Shown here: positions 37,118 to 46,826 of the stretch, piece by piece
Numbering within the stretch: position 1 is the first letter of the stretch
Layout of the letters: each line of letters starts with the position of its first letter
Source: a cyanobacterium PCC 7702
GTDB taxonomy: Bacteria > Cyanobacteriota > Cyanobacteriia > Cyanobacteriales > Nostocaceae
Assembly: GCA_000332255.1 (NCBI GenBank)
Contig: KB235926.1
Location: 3,718,815-3,782,814, forward strand
Reading direction: 5' to 3'
DNA: 64,000 bases
Notes under the pieces: generated by a model
What the model was told of the DNA's origin: nothing
What the model saw: the letters and a program-made list of their open reading frames with translations, nothing else
Databases searched by the model: none
Program-made: the position numbers and the translations under genes

Positions 37118-38179
37118 TTATTTTTTACTCAATTCTGAATATACTGCCAGGGTTTGTTGATGAACGCGCTCAACACTCAACCATTCTAGGTTTTGATGGG
37201 CTTTTGTTTTCCATTGTTGTAGGGTCTCGGGATTGCTCAACAGTTTTGCCAGTGCCGCAGCTAAAGCTTGGCTATCTTTGGCTGGTACTAAAAGACCAGC
37301 TTGTCCATCATCCAAGGCTTCTGGTATTCCCTCTACTTGAGTAGCAACGATCGCGCAACCTGCTTCCCTCGCTTCTGAAAGTACAAGACCGAACGGTTCC
37401 CGATGGGAAGCAAGTACAAATATGTCGGTAGATAAAAGATAGCGTTGGGGTTGAGCTTGAAAACCTTCAAAATGAATGCGACTGCTACAGGTAGTTTGAT
37501 TTGCCTGCGCTTCAAACAAGTGGCGATCGGGACCGTCTCCGATTAGATATAAATGTGCTTGGGGAAAGTCTGAAGCAATTTGCTGGAAGGCTGCTATTAA
37601 CTCGGCAATACCTTTACGGTGATACATTCCTGCAACCGTGGCGATCGCAGGACGGGACAAAGGTAAAGGTTGATACTCCTGAAGCGGACGACTGCGGATA
37701 CTACCGAGAGTACCGTTGCGTACTACTCGTAACTTTTTCCTAGAAATACCGCGCCGTTCCATGGAGTTGGCAACTGCTTTGCTCACAGCAATCACTCGGT
37801 CGGCTAAACCCATAAGGATGCTGGCTCGTTGAAATTCGTTGTGTACTGTGGAAACTAAGCCATAGCCGCCTGTTTTTTTAAATAAACTGGCTAGTACTAC
37901 TCCTGTCATCATATGACCGTGAACGATATCTGGTCGAAACTCTTGTGCGATCGCCCGGTAGCCTATAGCCGCTCTGATGATATTTATGGGTTTTCTACTT
38001 TGGTTGAGATAGTAGTGCTTTACACCAAACCTCGTTAGTAATGCTTCGTATTCTCCCCCTTGGGAAACAACTGCTACTTCATGACCGCTTTTTGCCTGCA
38101 AACAAGCAAGGTCTACAGCCACATTGACAATGCCGTTACCAATTTCTTGAATGTGATTCAAGATATGTATTATGCGCAT
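37118..38179 (-). CDS. Family 4 glycosyltransferase
   Basis: The ATG at 38179 gives the normal family start MRIIHILNHIQEIGNG. A longer frame up to 38224 exists, but those 15 codons lie next to an IS200/IS605-type end and are probably not translated. The 353-residue protein has the GT-B plan. The C-terminal half keeps YLIGDGPDRHLFEA and EPFGLVLSEAREAGCAIVA, with the Glu pair that binds the nucleotide-sugar, then GIPEALDDGQAGLLV. It probably transfers a sugar to a lipid or polysaccharide at the inner face of the membrane; donor and acceptor are unknown. A clear terminator follows its stop. Confidence 0.9.
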   Translation of the reverse strand: MRIIHILNHIQEIGNGIVNVAVDLACLQAKSGHEVAVVSQGGEYEALLTRFGVKHYYLNQSRKPINIIRAAIGYRAIAQEFRPDIVHGHMMTGVVLASLFKKTGGYGLVSTVHNEFQRASILMGLADRVIAVSKAVANSMERRGISRKKLRVVRNGTLGSIRSRPLQEYQPLPLSRPAIATVAGMYHRKGIAELIAAFQQIASDFPQAHLYLIGDGPDRHLFEAQANQTTCSSRIHFEGFQAQPQRYLLSTDIFVLASHREPFGLVLSEAREAGCAIVATQVEGIPEALDDGQAGLLVPAKDSQALAAALAKLLSNPETLQQWKTKAHQNLEWLSVERVHQQTLAVYSELSKK

Positions 38180-38211
38180 AAAATCTTTGGTGATTCTTTC
38201 ATCAATAATAG

Positions 38212-38244
38212 TTGACACTCTCATCTCTTAAAGGAGTGGGATTC
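38212..38244 (-). mobile_element. IS200/IS605-type right end (relic)
   Basis: Read on the minus strand this is GAATCCCACTCCTTTAAGAG followed by TGAGAGTGTCAA. It matches the usual cyanobacterial layout GAATCCC-stem-CTTTA-stem-AGTGTCAA. The tip TTGACAC lies at 38212-38218 on the plus strand. The same architecture is found at 57790-57826, which supports the call. The element body is the broken tnpB gene at higher coordinates. Confidence 0.75.
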
Positions 38245-38284
38245 TTCTTTCAAAGAGTCAACTTGTCTGGAGGACTTTCCTCAC

Positions 38285-38598
38285 CTAGTTTGCTGCATTG
38301 TGGTCGCGATGTAGGACTGTTCTACAGCTAGTACATCTATAGAGTACAAGTTGACAATTATTTTTTAAGCTGTTTGTCACAAGCAGAACAGGAAATGTGA
38401 AGTATGGTGAGGTGGAACGGCTATTACCCAAGCACCAAAGCACAAGATGCGCATTTCCTTTGTCAAAGACCTGCCGTAGGTAGGTAAACGTTTCCATTGA
38501 GCGACTTGCTTGAAGTGTCCACTCCAAGTAAGAAGCACCTTAGCACCCGTAGCTGTTTGTCCAGTGGGAACAGAATAGTTGTAACTCACAAAACACAA
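38285..38598 (-). pseudogene. tnpB: Broken tnpB (IS200/IS605-family OrfB)
   Basis: Three frames together read the C-terminus of TnpB. GAWVIAVPPHHTS lies in the frame open from 38598, then CSACDKQLKK (first CxxC of the zinc finger) in a second frame. YRCTSCRTVLHRDHNAAN (second CxxC and the DRDHNAA signature) lies in the frame ending at 38285. The N-terminal RuvC-like parts are missing or unrecognisable before pdxH ends at 38688. The frameshifts and stops mean no active transposase or nuclease is made. The IS-type right end lies at 38212-38244. Confidence 0.85.
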
Positions 38599-38687
38599 AC
38601 AAAAGAATCACAACGGCAAAATCAGGCAACTTGCCGTTATTGTAGAAATTGGCTGATAGCGGTCAGAAAGCTTGTCCATCATTGCTT

Positions 38688-39347
38688 TTATGGTGATAAG
38701 CGCTGAATTTTCCAACTGCCATCTTGCAGGCGAGTATAAAGCAAGCGATCGTGCAACCGACTGGGACGTCCTTGCCAAAATTCTATTTCGGTGGGGATGA
38801 CACGGAAACCTCCCCAGTAAGGAGGTCGGGGAACTTCTTGATTGTTATACTTAGCTTGCAGTTGTTGAAAACGTTGCTCTAATTCTTCTCGACTTCCTAT
38901 GACCTCGCTTTGATGGGAGGCCCAAGCACCAAGGCGACTGTCGAAGGGACGACTTTGGAAATACTCGTCTGACTCTTGCTCAGAGACTTTTTCTACGTGT
39001 CCTGTAATACGAACTTGTCGTTCCAGTTCCGCCCACCAGAAAACCAAGGCTGCTTGCGGATTTTTAGCTATTTGTTGTCCTTTTTGGCTATTGTAGTTAG
39101 TAAAAAAGACAAAACCTCGTTCGTCAAAATCTTTTAGCAGTACCATTCTTGCTGTCGGTTTACCGTCAGGTGTAGCAGTAGCAATTGTCATCGCATTGGG
39201 TTCTGGTAATTGAGCTGCCAGTGCTTGTTGAAACCAAATCTGAAATTGTATAAAAGGATTTGGGTTGGCATCGGTTTCACTTAATCCTTGTAGTGTATAA
39301 TCTTTGCGCAGGTCAGCTAGAGTGCGAGTCATAGTTTTTTGATTCAT
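38688..39347 (-). CDS. pdxH: Pyridoxamine 5-prime-phosphate oxidase
   Basis: The 219-residue protein matches Pdx[22 protein letters not shown] binds FMN, then [26 protein letters not shown] and, near the C-terminus, [11 protein letters not shown]. It oxidises pyridoxamine or pyridoxine phosphate to pyridoxal phosphate using FMN and O2. PLP is the cofactor of SpeA and many other enzymes. The ATG at 39347 and the one five codons later (39332) are both possible starts. The IS relic lies directly downstream of its stop codon. Confidence 0.96.
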   Translation of the reverse strand: MNQKTMTRTLADLRKDYTLQGLSETDANPNPFIQFQIWFQQALAAQLPEPNAMTIATATPDGKPTARMVLLKDFDERGFVFFTNYNSQKGQQIAKNPQAALVFWWAELERQVRITGHVEKVSEQESDEYFQSRPFDSRLGAWASHQSEVIGSREELEQRFQQLQAKYNNQEVPRPPYWGGFRVIPTEIEFWQGRPSRLHDRLLYTRLQDGSWKIQRLSP

Positions 39348-39447
39348 GTTTGTGACTTGAAGCTTTCCTGATGATAAGAAATATCTATGATGATAATCAG
39401 CATAAAGTAGCTTTTAGTGACAAAAGTCAAGGAGTTTTTGAAATACC

Positions 39448-40560
39448 TTGCGTCAAATGCGCCGTTGGGCCTCTGTTCAAAATCTGTTAATCTACGGTCT
39501 GAGCGGTCCGATCGTGGCGCTCAATATTTGGTTGCTATCTGTTTTTTTTCGTTATTTTCAGCATCCAATTACTATTTTGAGCGTGGCAGCAATTCTCGCC
39601 TTTTTGCTGAACTATCCCGTTAAGTTTTTTGAACGAGCTCGTATCTCCCGCACGCAAGCAGTAATTGTAGTATTATTGCTGACTTTAGCGTTGGTGGTAG
39701 TTTTGGGTGTAACCCTCGTACCGATGGTTATTGACCAAACAGTCCAACTATTAAACAAAATTCCCGATTGGTTGGCCAGCAGCCAAGCTAATTTGGAGTA
39801 TTTAGAAAATTTGGCCAAAAAGCGGCGCTGGCCACTCGATTTTCGGGTAATTAGCCAGCAAATTAATAGCAACATTCAGATTTTAGTCCAACAAATTCCT
39901 TCTGGGGCTGTGGGCTTTGCCGGGACTTTGTTATCGGGATTGATTAACGTGGTGTTGGTGGTTGTACTGGCATTTTACATGCTGTTGTATGGCGATCGCG
40001 TTTGGTCTGGTCTGACCAATCTTTTACCACCTCGGTTTCGCCTTGCTTTCACCACTTCCTTGCGCCTGAATTTTCAGAACTTTTTTTTGTCCCAATTATT
40101 GTTGGGACTGTTTATGGTGGTAACTCTAACTCCCATTTTTATAGTTTTGAGAGTTCCCTTTGCACTTGTTTTTGCTATTCTCATCGGTATATCTGAACTC
40201 ATTCCTTTTGTGGGAGCAACTTTGGGAATTGGTAGCGTTACGATGTTGCTGCTGCTGCAAAGTTGGTGGTTAGCATTAAAAGTTGCCGTGGTAGCAATCT
40301 TTATGCAGCAAATTAAAGATAATTTGTTAGCTCCCAAGTTAATTGGAGATTTCATCGGACTTAATCCGATTTGGATTTTTGTTGCTATCCTGATGGGATT
40401 TGAAATTGCTGGATTGTTGGGGACACTTGTTGCCGTTCCCATTGCTGGTACTATTAAAGGCACCTTTGATATCATGAAAAATTCCCAGGAGGAAAATAAT
40501 GTATCAAATGTCACTTTTGACTGGGATTTTCCTTCCCAGGGACGAAAACCTCGAGATTAA
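39448..40560 (+). CDS. AI-2E family permease (TqsA/PerM-like)
   Basis: Starting at TTG 39448 (or ATG 39457) after AAGGAG, the 370-residue protein has the family layout: two N-terminal helices (ILAFLLNYPVKFFER loop), a soluble segment (about 110-160), then five or six helices with the conserved ISELIPFVGATLGIG and KDNLLAPKLIGDFIGLNPIW. Members export autoinducer-2 or other solutes or ions; the substrate here is unknown. A similar gene lies at 48297. The short C-terminal tail is cytosolic. Confidence 0.9.
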   Translation: MRQMRRWASVQNLLIYGLSGPIVALNIWLLSVFFRYFQHPITILSVAAILAFLLNYPVKFFERARISRTQAVIVVLLLTLALVVVLGVTLVPMVIDQTVQLLNKIPDWLASSQANLEYLENLAKKRRWPLDFRVISQQINSNIQILVQQIPSGAVGFAGTLLSGLINVVLVVVLAFYMLLYGDRVWSGLTNLLPPRFRLAFTTSLRLNFQNFFLSQLLLGLFMVVTLTPIFIVLRVPFALVFAILIGISELIPFVGATLGIGSVTMLLLLQSWWLALKVAVVAIFMQQIKDNLLAPKLIGDFIGLNPIWIFVAILMGFEIAGLLGTLVAVPIAGTIKGTFDIMKNSQEENNVSNVTFDWDFPSQGRKPRD

Positions 40561-40875
40561 TACTCCTGAAATCTCCATTTCTAGATGGAGTAAAAGTGAT
40601 TTTTAATACTTTTATTCGGTAAATTTCGTGCTATGCTTAATTTTTTATACTATTTAATTTCAAAATTGATTGGAATTAATTAAAAGTTGCACGCTCAAAA
40701 TTCACAATTGAAAATAATATGTAGTTGCAAGTTTAAAGTAGACTTTGCGATCGTTTCATCTTTGACCGAACTTTGATGACCTAACTCACAATTAGTATTA
40801 ATAATAACAACAAACAACTATTGTGTGGGCATCTGCTAACTACTAATTACCACCTACTAACTCAAGAATTTGTTG
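40561..40875. other. AT-rich intergenic region
   Basis: The gap starts with the hairpin CTCCAT-TTCTAG-ATGGAG (40573-40590), a possible weak terminator without a T-run close behind. The rest is AT-rich, with ACTAACT-like repeats near 40846-40862, and should hold the scpA promoter. No coding frame is convincing. Confidence 0.4.
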
Positions 40876-41688
40876 ATGGATGCTTGCGAGCTACTGGCAA
40901 CAATAGAAAATCTTATACATCAAGCACAGGCAGGGAAAATAGATCCTTGGGACGTTCGGGTAATTGAGGTCATAGACCGCTATATTGAATTAATGACCTC
41001 CAAGACGATAAAAACAGGCTACGAAACTGACTTATCCCAATCTGGGCAAGCAATTCTTTCTGCATCGATGCTGGTGTTATTTAAAGCAAATACCTTAATG
41101 CAATGGCAATCAGCACAAGATGAACAGGAAACTGGTGCAGGTGAAATTTTACTTGCTGAAGAATCAGAAGATACAGTTTTGCCTGCGAACCCGAGATTGC
41201 CTTTAGAACGACATTTACGTCGTCGTCCAGCAGCAATGCCTCCTTCTAAACGCCGCGTTAGTCTGCAAGAATTGCTCGAGCAATTGCAGTTGATGGCACA
41301 ACAGTTAAAACTACAAGAAAAAGTCAACCAAACACCTCGCGGCGGGCGACGTCAATCTAATTTGCAAAGCATGCGGGCGGCATTAGAGTTAGCTCACCAA
41401 GAAAATCTGACAGAAGTAGCTGAAGAATTAGAGCAAGTTTTGTATAGTTGGTCAAAACAGTTGTGTTTAGAGAGAAATTGGTTGAATTTAGAACAATTAG
41501 TACAGTTATGGATGCAGACAAAACAATCACAACAAAATGGCTGTGGGGACGATTCACCAAACAGCTATCTGGTGGGTGTTTTCTGGGCGCTATTGTTGCT
41601 CTCGGCGCAATCGAAGGTAGAGCTGTGGCAAGAGGAATTTTACCAGGATATAAAAATTAGATTGCTGACAAACACGGAAAAAAAATAG
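40876..41688 (+). CDS. scpA: Segregation and condensation protein A
   Basis: The ATG at 40876 follows two in-frame TTG codons and gives a 270-residue protein. The N-terminal ScpA signature is clear: QAGKIDPWDVRVIEVIDRYI and AILSASMLVLFKAN. A Gln/Leu-rich linker and a C-terminal winged-helix part follow. ScpA is the kleisin of the bacterial SMC condensin and bridges SMC heads with ScpB. smc and scpB are not in this window. Confidence 0.9.
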   Translation: MDACELLATIENLIHQAQAGKIDPWDVRVIEVIDRYIELMTSKTIKTGYETDLSQSGQAILSASMLVLFKANTLMQWQSAQDEQETGAGEILLAEESEDTVLPANPRLPLERHLRRRPAAMPPSKRRVSLQELLEQLQLMAQQLKLQEKVNQTPRGGRRQSNLQSMRAALELAHQENLTEVAEELEQVLYSWSKQLCLERNWLNLEQLVQLWMQTKQSQQNGCGDDSPNSYLVGVFWALLLLSAQSKVELWQEEFYQDIKIRLLTNTEKK

Positions 41689-42136
41689 CGACCAACACTT
41701 GGAACAGTGGAGAAATTAAGTTATATCTGTAATTGAAAATCAACGAGCACACAAAAAGATAGTTTTCATTTCCTGATTGTGTAACATCTATTGCAGGCTC
41801 AGCAAAATTTCAAACTTGAAAGTATCGAGTGCGAACAAGTTCTTTTGCCTCTACCCGGCACAATTGCAGGAAATACAATGATTGTGTCACTACTAAATGA
41901 GTGAAGCAATGATACACTGGCAGGCAGCAGTTTCCTCCACAGCAAACACCAATAGGAAAGGATGCAGGCGATCGCGTGCTATTATCCTATGCTTGTGTTA
42001 CCACTGTACTACTACTAATGTGTCCGTTAGTGGCCTGAATATATCCTTTTCAGGATGACTAAAGGCATAAAATAAACCGAGTATGAAGTATTGCTCAATG
42101 AAAGTTAACTGGCTTGTGGTTGAGGAATAAATATTT
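41689..42136. other. Intergenic region before the nucleotidyltransferase
   Basis: The 448-bp gap has no convincing coding frame. A small hairpin CCTGAA-TATATCCTT-TTCAGG lies at about 42034-42054. The ribosome site GAGGA for the next gene lies at its end. Promoter elements were not fixed. Confidence 0.4.
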
Positions 42137-43303
42137 ATGAAGGCAATGATTCTGGCAGCGGGCAAGGGAACTCGAGTGCGTCCGATTACGTACACTATGC
42201 CCAAACCAATGATGCCCATCCTGCAAAAGCCAGTGATGGAATTTCTACTGGAGTTGTTACGCCAACACGGTTTTGACCAGATCATGGTCAACGTTAGCCA
42301 TCTAGCAGAGGAAATCGAAAGCTATTTCCGGGACGGACAGCGCTTTGGCGTGCAGATTGCTTATTCTTTTGAGGGGCGAATTGTCGAGGGTACGCTAGTA
42401 GGAGAGGCTCTTGGTTCTGCTGGCGGAATAAAGAAAATCCAGGACTTTTCTCCATTTTTTGACGACACCTTTGTGGTTTTGTGCGGCGATGCGCTCATCG
42501 ATCTGGATTTGACAGCAGCAGTTAACTGGCATAAATCCAAGGGTTCCATCGCCACCATTGTCATGAAATCAGTTCCCCGGGAAGAAGTTTCCAGCTATGG
42601 CGTTGTTGTTACTGACGAACAGGGCCGCGTCAAAGCTTTCCAAGAAAAACCCAAGGTAGAAGAAGCCCTCAGTACCAACATCAACACTGGGATTTACATT
42701 TTCGAACCAGAGGTATTGGATTATATTCCCTCAGGTGTAGAGTATGACATTGGCAGCCAATTATTTCCCAAACTCGTGGAATTAGGTGCGCCCTTCTACG
42801 CCATCGCCATGGATTTTGAGTGGGTAGATATTGGTAAAGTTCCAGACTACTGGCGGGCTATTCGCGGCGTGCTGTCAGGAGAAATTAAAAACGTTCAAAT
42901 TCCCGGTCAGCAGGTTGCTCCTGGCATTTACACTGGTTTAAATGTAGCTGTGAATTGGGACAAAGTAGATATTACCGGTCCGGTTTACATTGGTGGCATG
43001 ACCAAGATTGAGGATGGAGCGAAAATAGTCGGTCCGACAATGATTGGCCCCAACTGTTGGATATGTAGCGGCGCCACCGTGGAAAATAGCGTTATTTTTG
43101 AATGGTCGCGCTTGGGTCCGGGAGCGCGACTGGTCGACAAGTTGGTGTTTGGACGTTACTGTGTAGATAAAACCGGGGCGACAATAGACGTTCAAGCAGC
43201 AGCGTTGGATTGGTTGATTACTGATGCCAGACAAACACCGCCCTCCCAAACTCCCTTGGAACGACAAGCGATCGCAGAATTGCTAGAAACCAACGCTAGT
43301 TAG
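42137..43303 (+). CDS. Sugar-phosphate nucleotidyltransferase with left-handed beta-helix
   Basis: The 388-residue protein opens with the nucleotidyltransferase signature LAAGKGTRVRPITYTMPKPM (7-26). Residues 100-230 hold the metal and sugar sites (CGDALIDLD, EKPKVEEALSTNINTGIYIF). From about 255 it has hexapeptide repeats of a left-handed beta-helix (GPVYIGGMTKIEDGAKIVGP). It is of the mannose-1-phosphate guanylyltransferase or glucose-1-phosphate thymidylyl/uridylyl group. Which nucleotide and sugar cannot be decided; a role in envelope polysaccharide is likely. It converges on speA. Confidence 0.92.
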   Translation: MKAMILAAGKGTRVRPITYTMPKPMMPILQKPVMEFLLELLRQHGFDQIMVNVSHLAEEIESYFRDGQRFGVQIAYSFEGRIVEGTLVGEALGSAGGIKKIQDFSPFFDDTFVVLCGDALIDLDLTAAVNWHKSKGSIATIVMKSVPREEVSSYGVVVTDEQGRVKAFQEKPKVEEALSTNINTGIYIFEPEVLDYIPSGVEYDIGSQLFPKLVELGAPFYAIAMDFEWVDIGKVPDYWRAIRGVLSGEIKNVQIPGQQVAPGIYTGLNVAVNWDKVDITGPVYIGGMTKIEDGAKIVGPTMIGPNCWICSGATVENSVIFEWSRLGPGARLVDKLVFGRYCVDKTGATIDVQAAALDWLITDARQTPPSQTPLERQAIAELLETNAS

Positions 43304-43326
43304 TCCACGGCGGGCTGCTAGCAAGT

Positions 43327-43366
43327 TAATAGCTAATAGCGTCAAACCATCGGCTATTGGCTATTA
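43327..43366. terminator. Hairpin between converging genes, built from heptamer-like units
   Basis: TAATAGCTAATAGC (43327-43340) pairs with GCTATTGGCTATTA (43353-43366), one mismatch in 14. It lies between the stops of the nucleotidyltransferase and speA and could terminate both. The arm repeats the unit seen in the heptamer array at 21835-21862. Confidence 0.55.
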
Positions 43367-43370
43367 GCCC

Positions 43371-45395
43371 TCAGGGAGAAGTCAAATAAGTGTATCTTCT
43401 CAAACTTTGTTCGTAGGTCTGCAGCAGTCGCTGAGATTCTGCCAGGGTAATGCGATTTTCTTCTAAAGCTTGTTCGCAACGCTGGCGGATGTTTTCCACC
43501 ATGTCTTCAGAATCGTACTGCACGTAGCCGACAACTTCGCTCATGGTATCACCTTTGACTACGTGTTGGATTTGGTAGCCTTTGGGTGTTAATTGGATGT
43601 GAACGGCATTCGTATCGCCGAACAAGTTATGTAAATTACCCATAATTTCCTGGTAGGCGCCGTTGAGGAACATGCCCAAATAGTAAGGTTCTCCCGGTTT
43701 GAAGGGGTGAAGTTCTAAAACAGATTTAACATCCCGTAAATCGATAAAGCGGTCGATTTTGCCATCACTATCGCAGGTAAGATCTGCAAGAATTCCCCGT
43801 CGTGTTGGTTCTTCATCCAAGCGGTGGATCGGCATGATGGGGAATAATTGGTCTATGGCCCAGCAATCAGGAGCCGATTGAAATACAGACATGTTGATGT
43901 AGTAGATGGAAGCCATGATTTTTTCTAGGTCTTCCAGTTCGTCGGGTACGTACTCTTGTCGCCTGGTAATGTTTAGGATCTTTTGACAGCAAGCCCAGTA
44001 GAGCCGTTCTGCTTTCGCCCGTTCTGTAATGCTTAATATTCCTAAGTTAAAGCGACTGATAGCTTCTTCTTTAAATTGAGTCGCATCGTGGTAGAACTCT
44101 TGGTAATTATCTTCGTGGATTGATTGATAGGTTTCCCAAAGGTACGTGATAATATGGGATTCGCCCTCTTTGGGAGGTTCTGGCGGTTCGGTGAGGACTT
44201 CGCTGGTACTGAGAACATCAAAAATCAGTACTGATTGGTGGGAAGCGATCGCTCGCCCGCTTTCGCTAATTAGTGTTGGTACGGGAATTCCCCGCTCCGT
44301 ACATGTATCTTTCAGCTCAGCAACGATATCGTTAGCGTAGTTCTGCATGTTGTAATTTTTCGAGGCGTAGAAGTTAGTTTGGGAACCGTCGTAATCTACG
44401 CCCAAGCCACCACCAACGTCGAGATATTTCATATTTGCTCCCAACGCCGCCAATTCCACGTAGATGCGGCTAGCTTCTTGGATGGCATCTTTGATGACGT
44501 TAATGGCGGAAATTTGGGAGCCGATGTGAAAGTGCAACAGCTGTAAAGAATCTAACAGGTTAGCGGCACGTAATTTATCCACGGCTTGGATAATTTCTGG
44601 AATGGTCAGACCAAATTTTGCGCGATCGCCGCTAGATGTTCCCCAGCGTCCCATGCCTTGGGTGCTGAGTTTTGCCCTTACTCCCACAATCGGCTTGATT
44701 CCTAATTGTCGGCTGGCTTCGATGACCAGGTCTACTTCTTCAATTTGTTCTAGGACAATAATTGGTATTTGTCCCAGTCTTTGGGCCAGCATTGCTGTTT
44801 CGATGTATTCCCGGTCTTTGTAACCGTTGCAAATCAGCAAAGCACCGGGTGTATCTAACATTGCCAAGGCTATCATTAATTCTGGCTTGGAGCCCGCTTC
44901 CAACCCAAATTGATGGGGTTTGCCAAAGCGTACTAAATCAGAGACCAAATGGCGCTGCTGGTTGCACTTGACCGGAAACACGCCGCGGTAAACGCCAGAA
45001 TAATTGTAGCGAGCGATCGCCTTGGCAAAACAAGCGTTCAATCGCTCGATCCGGTCTTCTAAAATGTCGGAGAAACGAATTAAAAGAGGCAGTCCCAGAT
45101 TGCGTTGTTTGAGAGCATTTACCAATTCAAATAAATCCAGAGAACCGCCACGATCGCCTTTGGGAGAAACGGTGACGTGACCTGCTGCATTAATGGAAAA
45201 ATAAGGTTGTCCCCAACCTTCAATGCGGTACAGGGCTTCGCTATCCTCTATTTTCCATTGGCGCGAGCCATTATTGTGCGTGGTAGCCGGCGGTAGCAGT
45301 TTTTTTTGCTTGTGATTTTTCAATTCGTCTTTTTTACCATTACCAGATGGGAGTTTCACCACCTCATCCGATGCAGCAGCTGACTCAAGACTCAT
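43371..45395 (-). CDS. speA: Biosynthetic arginine decarboxylase
   Basis: The 674-residue protein is a long-form SpeA. A Lys-rich N-terminal extension of about 45 residues precedes the barrel domain. The PLP lysine is in VFPVKCNQQ (Lys143), LHFHIGSQISAINVIKDA and YLDVGGGLGVDYDGSQ follow, and the C-terminal beta domain closes the protein. It converts arginine to agmatine, the first step of polyamine synthesis and one exit from the arginine pool shared with cyanophycin. The ATG at 45395 has AAAGGTC upstream. It diverges from ndk. Confidence 0.96.
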   Translation of the reverse strand: MSLESAAASDEVVKLPSGNGKKDELKNHKQKKLLPPATTHNNGSRQWKIEDSEALYRIEGWGQPYFSINAAGHVTVSPKGDRGGSLDLFELVNALKQRNLGLPLLIRFSDILEDRIERLNACFAKAIARYNYSGVYRGVFPVKCNQQRHLVSDLVRFGKPHQFGLEAGSKPELMIALAMLDTPGALLICNGYKDREYIETAMLAQRLGQIPIIVLEQIEEVDLVIEASRQLGIKPIVGVRAKLSTQGMGRWGTSSGDRAKFGLTIPEIIQAVDKLRAANLLDSLQLLHFHIGSQISAINVIKDAIQEASRIYVELAALGANMKYLDVGGGLGVDYDGSQTNFYASKNYNMQNYANDIVAELKDTCTERGIPVPTLISESGRAIASHQSVLIFDVLSTSEVLTEPPEPPKEGESHIITYLWETYQSIHEDNYQEFYHDATQFKEEAISRFNLGILSITERAKAERLYWACCQKILNITRRQEYVPDELEDLEKIMASIYYINMSVFQSAPDCWAIDQLFPIMPIHRLDEEPTRRGILADLTCDSDGKIDRFIDLRDVKSVLELHPFKPGEPYYLGMFLNGAYQEIMGNLHNLFGDTNAVHIQLTPKGYQIQHVVKGDTMSEVVGYVQYDSEDMVENIRQRCEQALEENRITLAESQRLLQTYEQSLRRYTYLTSP

Positions 45396-45543
45396 TTGTT
45401 CTGACCTTTACCTTTATGTTTCCCACGAATTTACAATTTAGCGCATTCGTGTTTGAACGCACATACACTTCCAGGTGATTTCTAAGATATTCTGTGATTG
45501 GTTGTCATTTATAAATAAATTTTTTCGCTTTGAGGAGATAGCT

Positions 45544-45993
45544 TTGGAACGCACATTCATTGCCATTAAACCTGACGGCGTACAACGACGCCTGGTGGGT
45601 GAAATTATCCGTCGCTTTGAAAATAAAGGCTTTACTTTAGTAGGCTTAAAATTCCTAAAAGTCAGTCGGGAATTAGCTGAAGCACATTACGATGTTCACA
45701 AGGAAAAACCGTTTTTTTCAGGATTAGTGGAATTTATCACCTCCGGTCCAGTAGTAGCCATGGTTTGGGAAGGTGATGGCGTTGTTGCTGCTGCTAGAAA
45801 ATTGATTGGAGCAACAAATCCTTTGGTAGCAGAACCAGGAACAATCCGGGGGGATTTTGGCTGGAATATCGGTCGCAATTTAATTCATGGTTCGGATGCG
45901 ATCGAAACAGCACAACGAGAAATTTCTCTATGGTTTAAAGATGAAGAATTAGTTCATTGGCAACCTCATTTAATGCCTTGGCTGCACGAGTAA
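45544..45993 (+). CDS. ndk: Nucleoside-diphosphate kinase
   Basis: The true start is TTG 45544, which follows GAGGAG and opens the normal sequence (M)[13 protein letters not shown]; the longer frame to 45475 lacks homology. The 149-residue length is standard. The phosphorylated His115 is in RNLIHGSD. Ndk moves gamma-phosphate from ATP to other nucleoside diphosphates. It diverges from speA with a short promoter region and converges on terC. Confidence 0.97.
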   Translation: MERTFIAIKPDGVQRRLVGEIIRRFENKGFTLVGLKFLKVSRELAEAHYDVHKEKPFFSGLVEFITSGPVVAMVWEGDGVVAAARKLIGATNPLVAEPGTIRGDFGWNIGRNLIHGSDAIETAQREISLWFKDEELVHWQPHLMPWLHE

Positions 45994-46064
45994 GTTAAAT
46001 TAAGGGGATTAGCGATCGCAACAGGACCAACTAGCCAGCTAGCTGCTGGTAGGGTCAAACCGTT

Positions 46065-46826
46065 TTAATCTCTAGTCCCCATCCCCTCCACGTTCACTTC
46101 ACTTTTTTGTGCTTTTTGTACCGGAGTTTGTGGTGGTGTTGGCTGTGGTTGTTCTGTGCGCTGAGAAAATCCCCAGACCAAAAGCAAGGCGATCGCGCTC
46201 ATCATCAACCATTGCGGCGGTACTAAATCTTCGTTCACCACCCGAATTAACAAGCGCAATCCCACCAAAGCAACGGTAATGTAGCCTGCATCTTCTAGGT
46301 TCTTGAATTCATCTAACCAACGAATAAACAAACCCGCCATAAAGCGTAGGGTAATAATACCAATGGTGGTTCCGGTTAGTACCAGCCACGTTTCCCGAGA
46401 AACAGCGATCGCTGTGGTGACGCTATCTAAAGAAAAGGCTAAATCCGTCAGTGCAATTACAGGTATTACTTGCCACAAATTTGTAAAACGAGGACCGTGG
46501 TGGTGATGCTGTTGGTCTTCTTCGGAACTAAAATGTTGAAAGACCAGCCACAACAGGTAGGCTGCACCCAGCAATTCAAATTGCCAAAATTGTTGTACCC
46601 AACTAGCGGTCAGCAGCAAACTTATTCGCAACAGGTAAGCAACGACTAGACCGAAATTGAGCGCTTGCTGTTCCAGTTCTTTGTTTTCCAGTCCTTGAGC
46701 GATCGCAGCTAGAGCGATGGCGTTATCTGCAGATAGCACTGCTTCTAAAAAGATAAGGACGAGCAAAACAATCGAGGCTTCTATACTGAAGTGAAAGTGA
46801 AGATAATCAAAAATTTGGTCTAGCAT
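46065..46826 (-). CDS. TerC-family integral membrane protein
   Basis: A longer frame from TTG 46913 exists, but ATG 46826 is the likely start, giving about 253 residues. About seven helices carry the family motifs EAVLSADNAIA (28-38) and LTDLAFSLDSVTTA (about 130-143), whose acidic residues sit inside the membrane. A His-rich loop (SSEEDQQHHHHG) may bind metal. A C-terminal Gln/Pro/Thr-rich tail is cytosolic. TerC proteins are linked to tellurite resistance, manganese handling and metalation of exported proteins, and in plants to thylakoid formation. A 17-codon ORF with a strong ribosome site lies upstream on the same strand. Confidence 0.9.
   Translation of the reverse strand: MLDQIFDYLHFHFSIEASIVLLVLIFLEAVLSADNAIALAAIAQGLENKELEQQALNFGLVVAYLLRISLLLTASWVQQFWQFELLGAAYLLWLVFQHFSSEEDQQHHHHGPRFTNLWQVIPVIALTDLAFSLDSVTTAIAVSRETWLVLTGTTIGIITLRFMAGLFIRWLDEFKNLEDAGYITVALVGLRLLIRVVNEDLVPPQWLMMSAIALLLVWGFSQRTEQPQPTPPQTPVQKAQKSEVNVEGMGTRD

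Noticed and set aside
37118-38224. Longer start of the GT4 gene at 38224
   Set aside because: The extra 15 codons run toward an IS-type end and the family start MRIIHIL begins at 38179.
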